The notes below the pieces were generated by a model. That model did not search any database. It was not told where the DNA came from and was given only the letters and a program-made list of their open reading frames with translations. The translations under genes and the position numbers were made by a program. Of a stretch of 14,773 nt of DNA, positions 7,866-14,773 are shown one piece after another; position 1 is the stretch's first letter; every line of letters begins with the position of its first letter. This DNA comes from Jimgerdemannia flammicorona (Eukaryota > Mucoromycota > Endogonomycetes > Endogonales > Endogonaceae), in contig RBNI01004026.1 of NCBI GenBank assembly GCA_003990745.1, positions 1 through 14,773 on the forward strand. The letters are read 5' to 3'.

Positions 7866-8329
7866 CTAGTTGTTACTGTTGCTGGAGTATCAATTCTTCT
7901 CTGATGTTGGTGGAAGGCTTCACTGTCTTCTGGGTCGCAGAGGGGCCTTTCCTTTCTTCTAGGACCTTTTGCCATTTTCTGATAAGCTTAGCTCATAAAC
8001 TTCTCAATGAATTCAGTTGAGAAAAAACACCAGGTGTCCTATGATGGTGCTTTTTGGCAAGGTGATGGTTTCCCAACTTTGGTTGGTTACTTGGGAGTAT
8101 ACTGGATTCATATTGTCAGAGAATGTATGTCCTTCTATATCCAAGTTTGGAATGTCTTCAATGGGTTCTAAGAAGAGGTTTCTGGGGCAGGTGGTGCAAA
8201 GATTTCGAAGGTGGTTTGCTCTCCAGGCTCCAGGATGAGATTCTTGTATAGTTTGACTAGTTGGTAGTATACTTGCTGGAGAGCATTCCTCTTGAGAAGG
8301 TTGACTTGAAGGATGTATACTTCTTTCTT
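7866..8329 (-). pseudogene. outer element segment between dUTPase and RT, unrecognised
   Basis: On the minus strand the frame that holds the dUTPase runs on for about 80 residues (ILEPGEQTTFEIFAPPAPE near 8240..8180) and then breaks. Another frame near 8035..7990 gives FFSTEFIEKFM. I recognise no domain. It is in the right place to be a polyprotein linker or a structural part of pol. Stops and shifts make the original frame uncertain. Confidence 0.4.
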
Positions 8330-8691
8330 ATCTGAACTTCCAAATCCTTTGGCTTGTCTTGTTCCTTCAGTCAGTTTGGAGACTTCCTGTAATTGTGGAG
8401 TCTTGATCTTTATGAAGACTGCTTCGGCAATCTTCTGTCCTCTAATAATTTGGCACCATTCTATACTGCTGTTGTGTAGAATGATCTTGATTTCACCTGT
8501 ATATCCTGGGTTAATAGTTCCTTCTTCTATGGTTATTCCTTGTCTGATAAGTCCAGACCTTGAGGTCAGTTGGATGTAAGTTCCTTGTGATGACTACATA
8601 GCTAGTCTAGTTCTGATTATAAATGATTTTCCAGGCTTGATGGATTTATCCTCCAACCTGTGAAGGTCATATCCTATATCTTCTAAGTGAG
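8330..8691 (-). pseudogene. outer element dUTPase domain, inactivated
   Basis: The minus strand has a single frame with one stop (TAG, 8596..8594). Motif 1 is DIGYDLHRLED (about 8683..8650), motif 2 is SRSGLIRQG (about 8560), motif 3 is EEGTINPGYTGEI (about 8530..8490), motif 4 is RGQKIAEAVFI (about 8440..8405) and motif 5 is KGFGSSDK (about 8352..8330). This is the trimeric dUTPase order at normal length. In motif 3 the catalytic Asp position is Asn, so the domain would be dead even without the stop. It lies between protease and RT, unlike the inner element, where the dUTPase precedes protease. Confidence 0.88.
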
Positions 8692-10009
8692 CTTTGGTTA
8701 GGGGTTTGGCCTTGGGATGTAATAGGGAATACTGAGCAACATCCTTGCTGAGTTCACACTGTTCTTGGGCTGAAGCTCTACTAGCAGAGAGTCTCTAGGT
8801 TCTGAGTTTGAGGTGTGGCCATCTGGCTCCTATAGAGGGATCTTGGAGATAGTTGATTCCTCTTCTTCCTATATGTTCTAGGGCTTTCATGAAGTTGGTG
8901 GCATCTTCTACCCATCCTTGGTGGGTTGAATGTCTGATGAGAGCTAGGATGTCTTTCCCTAAATCATAGATCTTTAGGGTCCTTCTTCCTGGCTTCTTGG
9001 TCTGGCTTTTTTGAATATAGCCTCTATTATCTCCTCTCTTCAAGGTGTAGATTGCAACATCATGACTGAGGAGAATCTTCTGATATCTGTAGTCTCAGTA
9101 GTCTGAGTGTCTTCCATGATTGCAATATCTCATTACTTGGAAATGTTGTTCCTGGTTGTTGATCTCTTATTGTCTCAGGAATCGATATCTATCTTGGTCA
9201 TAAGTTGGGGGAAGAGTGGACAAGCAGTATACTTCTGTTCAGGTAAAGAGGCCTTGTTCTTGAAATCAACTTTGCAACTAAGTGGTACTTCTTGGAAGAT
9301 AGTTGACCATGTAACTATAGTGGGTTCTGATCTTTGGGGTCTCTGTCTTTCTTGTTAGTCTAGTAGATGGCACTGATAGCAGTAGTCTCAGGGAGAATGG
9401 AACACCATTTGGTATAGACATCTTTATAGCTGAAAAGCTCTTTCTTAGTAAGTTTCTTTCTTGGAAATAATGGGGATCATGCTGGGTCCTTCTTCCATAT
9501 TCCAAGAGTCATTATCTTTAAGTGTTGACCAGCAAGGGTCATCCCAGAGAATGAGTTTGGGGACCTCATCTTCTTTGGGTACTTCTTGTTCAAGAATCTC
9601 CTGTTCAGGGGTTTCTTCTTCCTCTGATGAATCTTGATTCCAAATTGCTTATACTTCTGTAGCCTTGGCTGCAGGTGTCTCTGGAATATGTCTGTATTTC
9701 TTCTTCTTTCATCTGTATTCTGGGCAGACTGTGCCTCACAAATTCCTTATCCCAATGATCTTGGAGGAGTGTTTGGGGTACTTGTGTCTCTTGAGGCAGG
9801 TGAGGCATCCTTTGATTTCTCCTGCAATAGCTCTGATGATAATGGGGACAGAGTTCTTGTCTCATATATTACCTTCTGACCTGTCATCCACTAGATTGAT
9901 CTGGGGATTGAGTCTGGGATTATTTCCATCTTCAGATTCTTTCTCCTCTTCAGTAGTAGATTCTTTACTACTAACATATTTCTCCTGGATAGTAACCTTC
10001 TTCTTCTAC
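8692..10009 (-). pseudogene. outer element segment between protease and dUTPase, unrecognised
   Basis: About 1.3 kb on the minus strand with patches of plausible coding sequence and no known domain. One patch (about 9815..9705) reads GEIKGCLTCLKRHKYPKH and, after a stop, GTVCPEY, a Cys/His pattern that could bind zinc. It is followed by an acidic stretch (SSEEEETPEQEILEQEV, about 9640..9580). A further open patch (9043..8795, KRGDNRGYIQKSQTKKPG at its start) leads towards the dUTPase. Codon pattern and position suggest all of this was part of the polyprotein. Several frame changes prevent a single reading. No function is proposed. Confidence 0.45.
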
Positions 10010-10375
10010 TTTGATTGCTTATAGCTTATTATCTTAACCCTATACTTCTTACCTTGGTAGTCAAACTTGAGTACTTATTGACTGATATCAATAACAGTAT
10101 TCATTTCCTTCATCCAGTTGGTACCAAGGTTCATATCATAGGTGACAACTTTGGTAACAACAGCTTTCAGAATAGAGAACTGAATATGTCCAAGAGATAT
10201 AGTGATATTTCATACTTCTCCAAGAGGTTGAGTTTGGGCTCCTTCTGCTACTATGTACTGAGATTGGATGATTCATCAATGGACCATTAGAGAGTATCCA
10301 AGAATCATTTGGCAATGACACAAACAGCTGCTTCTGTATCTATGATGATTTTTGCCTTTTTTCCACTAATATCTC
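10010..10375 (-). pseudogene. outer element aspartic protease (retropepsin)
   Basis: The minus strand gives KAKIIIDTEAAVCVIAK (about 10357..10305), the D-T/S-G-A active-site region of a retropepsin with the Gly changed to Glu (DTEA), followed by a stop and FLDTL. A frame change later, DMNLGTNWMKEMNTVIDIS (about 10138..10080) matches the C-terminal LGxxWL...ID region of the family, followed by LKFDYQGKKY. Gly to Glu in the active site would inactivate it. The normal order gag-PR supports the call. Confidence 0.7.
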
Positions 10376-10900
10376 TGTTTAGGTAGGTGCTGATATGTCT
10401 TTCTGCACCTGGATGAGTATGAGAGCTAACTCTTACTATAGAATGAGGATCTGGCCAGTGCTAGACCTAGTGGTCCTCAGTAATTTGTTTCAGACTCCAA
10501 CTGATATTAGTTGCAGGAATTGTAGGAGAGGGACATCTATCTTGACTTCTTGAATCTTCTGCCAGGCTTCATTGTAGATATCTCTGGGTATGGTCTTCAG
10601 GGTGTACTTCTTCTTGGGCTTTGGGGCAGTAGGTTCCCATTCTTCTTATTCTATTTCTTCATCCTCTGATAGCAACTCATTTGTCTTGGGGACAAAAGAT
10701 GAGGGGGTCTGGGGAGGTGTTTTTCATCTTCTTCTTGAATACTTCTTCTGCTGATATTCCTGGATGGCCTTCCTATAGGTCTCTTTCTTTTCTCTGCTGG
10801 GTAGACCGTTTTTTGAGTAGTAACCTTTGTATAGTATAAGTCTAGGTCACTATAGTCTTCACTGTTGCTTGCTTCTTCAAAATCTTCTACAGGATGAGCT
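10376..10900 (-). other. outer element gag-protease linker, decayed
   Basis: On the minus strand, patches of charged and proline-rich coding-like sequence run from the nucleocapsid towards protease. The last 40 residues (about 10480..10376) are in frame with the DTEA motif. No domain is recognised. Confidence 0.4.
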
Positions 10901-12280
10901 TTGGTCTTCTTGTACTGAATGTCATTCCTTCAGTTTGGTGGTTCTGAGTCCCTTCAGTCACTTCTTTTATTTTCACATTCAGTGGTATAGTGTCCAAATT
11001 GTCTACAGTAGAAGTATTGAACTTGGGCTCTATCTCAGACAGAGTATCTTCTTTCCTCTTATTGGTAGTTTCTGTTATCTCTAGATAGATAACCTTGGCT
11101 CCTCTGAGGTGAGTATTCTCTGTTGTTTTGATAACTCCAATTTTCACATATGGTTAGTTTTTCAATCTGTCCAACCAATCAGTCCAACTTAGAACTAAGG
11201 TCTTGGATTTCACTCCTGTTCTTTTTGCCTTTCTTGGCTGGCATTCTTTTTTCAGACTTTTCTTATCCTTGAAGGAGTCCTTGTAGGGCTTTGACCAGGA
11301 TGTCTTCTTTATCATTCTTTTTGTTATAGTTACTCCAGATAGTCTCTTGTCTAATATCAAAGAATCCTTAGACTGTATCTACTTGCTCTTTAGACCTTCT
11401 GATGCCTAGGGTATGGATATGCTGGGCAATATTTAGGGGAATTCCATTTATGAAGATCATTGGACCTATGATGTCTTAGTTGGTAGCATTGAACCCAGCT
11501 TTATGCATCCTCTTCTGAATTCTTATAAAGAAGGCTCTGGGTGATTCTCTAAGATTTATCTTCGTCCTTATGATAGATTCTTGAGCCTTGTAGTGGGTTT
11601 CATTTCCTGCATATTTTTTGATAAGCCAGTGGACCATGGCTATGTATTCTAGCTTGTAGGATGCTGCTGCTTATATATATTTATGCTGCCAGTTCTGAGT
11701 GGAGGTTATTTGTTGTTCAGTGAAAAATTCCTCTGACTGGTTCTCTGAGCTGGGTCTTGTAAATGGTGATTTTTATTTTATTTGAGAGATTTCTCAGAGC
11801 TACAATTCCTTTGATTCCATCAAAGAATTCTCTGGGGTCTTTCTTCAGATATCCTGCAAAAGTTGACAATGAGGGGGCTATTTCATCATCACTTTCTTCT
11901 GATTCCATTTCTGGTCTAGATTCTGATTCAGATTCTGACTCTAATTCACTTTCTGAACTATTACTGGAGATGGGGGTGCTTGGGTATTTGAGGATAGTAT
12001 TCTGGACCTTGGACAAAGTGGAATGAGTCTAGGTATTCTTAAAGGAACTACTTCTAATTCTGCAAGGGCTGGTGGTAAAGATTTGATGGGTGAGACTGAT
12101 GGGACTTCTCTGGAGTATCTGGCTGCTGAATGCCAGACTTATATAATAAGATCTTCTAGTTCTTGTACAAGTTCTTCAAATTGTCCAACGGGATCTCCTG
12201 TATTATCTAGTAGATCTGGTTGGGAATTTCAGACTATACAAGCTTCTGATTCTAGTTGGGATCCTTCTGATGCTGTATAG
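10901..12280 (-). pseudogene. outer element gag with CCHC zinc knuckle, inactivated
   Basis: Right to left: an acidic Ser/Glu-rich N-terminal stretch (about 11960..11880), then a capsid-like region (KKYAGNETHYKAQESIIRT near 11615..11560 and FINGIPLNIAQHIHTLGIR near 11455..11400). A basic Lys-rich region (about 11270..11210) is followed by a knuckle at 11016..10975 spelled Y-F-Y-C-R-Q-F-G-H-Y-T-T-E-C. This is CX2CX4HX4C with the first Cys replaced by Tyr. Several stops and frame changes occur. The position next to the candidate PBS and LTR fits gag. The capsid part is weakly conserved, so the call rests mainly on the knuckle and the order. Confidence 0.68.
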
Positions 12281-12433
12281 TTGGCAAGTCTTTAAAGTTA
12301 TTACTTCTCTTTCTGTCCAAATACTGGTGATGACTAGTTCTCCTATAGTAGTAGAGTTTGGTATTGTATTAAATATATATAGTTTGACTATAGATTCTTG
12401 TGAGCTGAAAAGTCATATTAATTTTAAAATCTT
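12281..12433 (-). other. outer element 5' leader
   Basis: A/T-rich minus-strand sequence between the candidate PBS and the first gag-like frame. An ATG at about 12411..12409 opens only a short frame. No structure was recognised. Confidence 0.35.
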
Positions 12434-12449
12434 TCCAGTTGAGCTCCCA
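12434..12449 (-). other. candidate primer-binding site of the outer element
   Basis: On the minus strand TGGGAGCTCAACTGGA starts two bases after a TTACA terminus, the same spacing as in the inner element (TTACA, two bases, TGG). The tRNA is not identified. Confidence 0.45.
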
Positions 12450-12451
12450 AA

Positions 12452-13185
12452 TGTAATATGCCCAGCATAATAGAGGCAAATTACAAGATTGGTAGTTGAT
12501 GTATATAGTTTGGCTTGAGCCCCTAGTTACTTTGTTAAAAGTAACAAAATGTTCTTGATTTTCTTATGGATATTTAGTAGTATAATAGTCAAAACTGAAT
12601 ATCTATAAGTAACTTTCTTATTGGAATGAGTTCTTCTAGAAGTAGTGGTAATTTTATATATATAGTATAGATATTCCTTATACATGATGGTCTGGCCATT
12701 TAGCAGTTTTTCTTATGTGATTTCTGCATGATGATTTTATATAACACAGTGATCTCCAAAAGTATATGATTTCTGGCATGATAATCTCTTGTATAGCATG
12801 ATGATCTCTGTCTAGCACAGAAGGTTCCTTATATGTGATGTTCTGGTAATTTGGCTGATAACTTGATTTGGTTCAGATTCTCCGGAAATAGTATACCAAG
12901 AATTATATAGATAGCAGATTCTTCCTGAATTAGTGGTTTACTAGGAATAGAGGATGGTGTGGATTCTTCTCACTGAGAATAGATGAATAACTCAAATGGC
13001 AGGGTTTGACAGTGACCAAACAGTTGGCTCCACATCTAAGCCACCGGGATGGTGAGCTTCTCAAGTTTTGGGGGCCACAAATATAGGCTCCAAGGAGCAC
13101 CGACAGGTGTACCTCATCCCTTAGGTATAGGAGTCCAACCTGGTCTTTTCGGCATAGCCATAGCTTCTAGTTTCAGCAAGTTACA
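12452..13185 (-). repeat. candidate 5' LTR of the outer element
   Basis: In plus orientation it begins TGTAATATGCCC at 12452, next to the candidate PBS, and a matching TTACA ends at 13185, giving a 734-bp span with TGTAA...TTACA ends like the inner LTR. It contains no coding-like frame. The PBS side is well supported. The far end is uncertain because no second LTR is present and the last 200 bases contain CpGs that the rest lacks. A shorter LTR followed by unrelated flank is possible. Confidence 0.35.
12674..12860. repeat. degenerate internal repeats in the candidate outer LTR
   Basis: TTCCTTATACATGATGGTCTGG at 12674 recurs as TTCCTTATATGTGATGTTCTGG at 12825, with more weak similarity downstream. 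Between them, three or four copies of a GCATGATGATCTC-like string occur (about 12727-12815). These look like old tandem duplications of a roughly 20-150-bp unit, as found in the U3 part of LTRs. Confidence 0.45.
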
Positions 13186-13202
13186 AGGATTTCAAGAATT
13201 TT

Positions 13203-14493
13203 GGGGCAAGACAGGCAAAACGACACAGGCAAGACAGGCAGGATGAGTAACATGGGTAATACAGGCAACATGGACAAGATGGGCAAGACAGGCAAGATGG
13301 CAAGATAGGCGACATAGGCAAGATGGGCAAAACCAGCAAAATGACACAGGCAAGATGGGCAAGATGGGCAAGATGGGCAAAATGGGCAAAACGGGCAAGA
13401 TGGGCAACATGGGCAAGACAGCAAGATGGGCGATATGGACAAGATGGACGACATGGGCAAGATGGGCAAAATGGGCAAAACAACATGGGTAAGACCGGCA
13501 AAGTGGGCAATATGGACAACATGGGCAAGATGGCAAGACAGGCGACATGGGCAAGATGGGCAAAATGGGCAAAATGACAGGGCAAAATGGGCAAGATGGG
13601 CAACACAGGCAAGACAAGATGGGCGATATGGGCAAGATGGACAAAATGGGCAAAATGACAGGCAAGATGGGCAAGACAGGCAAGATGGGCAAGACGGGCA
13701 AGATGGGTAACATGGGCAAGATGGACAAGATGGGCAAGACAGCAAGACAGGCGACATGGGCAAGACAGGCAAAATGGACAAAACGATACAGGCAAGACGG
13801 GCAAGACGGGCAAGACAGGCAAGATGGGTAACAAAGGTAACATGGGCAACACAGGCAAAATGGGCAAGACAGGCAAGATGGCAAGATGGGCGACATGGGC
13901 AAGATGGGCAAAATGGGCAAAACGACATAGGCAAGATAGGCAAAACAGGCAAAACAGGCAAAATGGGCAAGACGGGCAAAAGGGGCAAGATGGGCAAAAT
14001 GGAAAAAACGAGCAAGATGGGCATAATGGGCAAAACGGGCAAGATGGGCAATACGGGCAAGATGGCAAGATGGGCAATATGGGCAAGATGGGCAAAATGG
14101 GCAAAACGACACAGGCAAGACTGGCAAAATGGGCAAGATGGGAAATATAGGCAAGACAAGATGGGTGACATGGGCAAGATGGGCAAGATAGCAAGATGGA
14201 TGACATGGGTAAGATGGGTAAGACAGGTAAGATGGGCAAGATGAGCAAGATGGGCAAGATGGGCAAGATGGGTAATATGGGCATGATGGGCAAGATGGGC
14301 AAGATGGCAAGTCAGGCGACATGGGCAAGATGGGCAAAACGAGCAAAACGACATGGGCAAGACGCAGATAACACAGGCAAGATGGGCAAGATGGGCAAGA
14401 TGGCAAGATGGGCAACATGGGCAAGATGGACAAAATGGGAAAAATGACATGGGCAACTGGGCAACTGGGCAAGACAGGCAAGATGGGCAAGAT
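13203..14493. repeat. 1.3-kb minisatellite, 9-bp unit GGCAAGATG with a larger recurring block
   Basis: About 140 tandem units. The common forms are GGCAAGATG, GGCAAAATG, GGCAAGACA and GGCAACATG. The plus strand is purine-rich; T appears almost only in ATG. A block of about 65 bp recurs about ten times: a register slip (GGCAAGAT followed by GGCAAGATG), then GGCGACATG, GGCAAGATG, GGCAAAATG, then AAACGACACAGG. Its GGCGAC core lies near 13310, 13431, 13543, 13624, 13752, 13891, 14075, 14166, 14317 and 14414, where some copies read GGCAA or GGTGA. Because 9 is a multiple of 3 and the unit has no stop on the minus strand, all three minus frames stay open for 370-430 codons. I treat these as by-products and not genes. 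Confidence 0.95.
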
Positions 14494-14773
14494 AGAGAGG
14501 CACTAATAGGGGTAGGCCAGATATACTAGATGCCAAGTACTTGAGGTGGTTGGGGCTCACAACCCATACCTACTCTTGGGTGGGGCAGGCTAGGTAGGAG
14601 GATCTAGTTACTCGGGCAGTGAGGTTGCAACTCACATCCTAAAGGTGCTTAGATTGTTATTAGTTTGGAAATTGTAGTGTGAGAGTAGGGTGGGGTGAGA
14701 TGCAGAATGTGGCTGCTGGTATGGTATGAGGATTTTAGATAGTTAATAAATGGGGCTCCGGCCTATAGAGGAA
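14494..14773. other. flank right of the minisatellite, nothing recognised
   Basis: No open frame with a domain match and no transposon terminus. A small hairpin is possible at 14619-14635 (GTGAG, 7-base loop, CTCAC). A few CpGs are present (for example 14612 and 14759), unlike in the transposons. It may be host intergenic DNA or the continuation of another repeat. Confidence 0.4.
14619..14635. other. small hairpin, tRNA T-arm-like
   Basis: A 5-bp stem (GTGAG/CTCAC) encloses the 7-base loop GTTGCAA. Stem and loop sizes match a tRNA T-arm, but the TTCRA loop consensus is absent and I find no D-arm, anticodon arm or acceptor stem. It is most likely a chance structure. Confidence 0.2.

Larger units (their letters stand above)
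215..13185 (-). mobile_element. outer, older Ty3/Gypsy LTR retrotransposon, decayed and interrupted by the inner element
   Basis: Right to left on the minus strand, recognisable parts occur in pol order: candidate 5' LTR, primer-binding site, gag with zinc knuckle, retropepsin, an unrecognised segment, dUTPase, RT, RNase H and integrase zinc domain. The inner element (432-6448) sits between RNase H and integrase with a 5-bp target duplication, so 215-426 and 6454-13185 were once continuous. Stops and frameshifts are frequent in every domain. The integrase excludes a caulimovirid pararetrovirus, which lacks one. The left limit is unclear and no left LTR lies in the window. The right limit depends on the LTR call at 12452-13185, which has no second copy here. 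Confidence 0.7.

Noticed and set aside
8017..8579. Plus-strand frames at 8017-8238 and 8313-8579 as small genes
   Set aside because: They are antisense to the outer dUTPase and its linker, where the minus strand has clear family motifs.
9605..10024. Plus- and minus-strand frames of 80-120 codons around 9605-10024 as genes
   Set aside because: They overlap the decayed polyprotein in other frames and show no domain. The minus-strand frame with the Cys/His motif is the only coding-like one.
215..12451. Outer element as an integrated caulimovirus-type pararetrovirus
   Set aside because: An integrase HHCC-type fragment lies downstream of RNase H, and an LTR/PBS-like end lies upstream of gag. Caulimovirids lack integrase and LTRs.
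215..13185. Outer element as a second copy of the inner family
   Set aside because: The RT, dUTPase and knuckle spellings differ clearly and the domain order differs.
13173..14490. Three long overlapping minus-strand frames (373-432 codons) as repeat proteins
   Set aside because: They are forced by a 9-bp stop-free repeat, overlap each other fully in three frames, and show no promoter, unique domain or codon bias of their own.
13203..14493. CRISPR array
   Set aside because: The units are contiguous 9-mers with no unique spacers, and the context is eukaryotic.
14590..14645. tRNA gene suggested by a T-arm-like hairpin
   Set aside because: No acceptor pairing over the right distance, no D-arm and no anticodon arm; the loop lacks the TTCRA consensus.

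Overview
The window is a transposon-dense stretch of a eukaryotic, probably fungal, genome. Basidiomycota is my best guess, because Ty3/Gypsy (Metaviridae) elements that carry a dUTPase are, as I recall, reported from basidiomycetes, and because the elements are strongly CpG-depleted with transition-type decay. The organism is an inference. I see no intact host gene, no rRNA gene and no tRNA gene that I can support.

Layout. (1) Positions 1-214 are a CpG-containing flank with a possible N-terminal exon on the minus strand (118..1), then an unclear junction. (2) Positions 215-426 on the minus strand hold an integrase zinc-binding fragment belonging to an OUTER Ty3/Gypsy element. (3) Positions 427-6453 hold an INNER, complete but dead Ty3/Gypsy chromovirus on the plus strand. 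It has two 404-bp LTRs (432-835, 6045-6448) with TGTAA...TTACA ends, a perfect 5-bp target duplication GCCTT, a primer-binding site, a polypurine tract, and one decayed gag-dUTPase-protease-RT-RNase H-integrase-chromodomain reading frame with 25 premature stops and two frameshifts. (4) Positions 6454-12451 on the minus strand are the rest of the outer element. From right to left it reads gag with a zinc knuckle, protease, an unrecognised segment, dUTPase, RT and RNase H; it resumes as integrase left of the inner element. (5) Positions 12452-13185 are the candidate 5' LTR of the outer element. (6) Positions 13203-14493 are a 1.3-kb minisatellite of a 9-bp unit (GGCAAGATG) with a recurring larger block. 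(7) Positions 14494-14773 are a flank without a recognisable gene.

The inner element inserted into the RNase H-integrase junction of the outer one, so the outer element is older. The two elements carry dUTPase at different places: between gag and protease in the inner one, between protease and RT in the outer one. The inner LTR pair differs at about 26 of 404 sites, about 24 of them transitions. Four sites read TG in one LTR and CA in the other, as expected when an ancestral CpG is deaminated on opposite strands. Nothing here looks able to make a functional protein. The main interest is the nested structure, the two dUTPase arrangements, the mutational footprint and the structured minisatellite.
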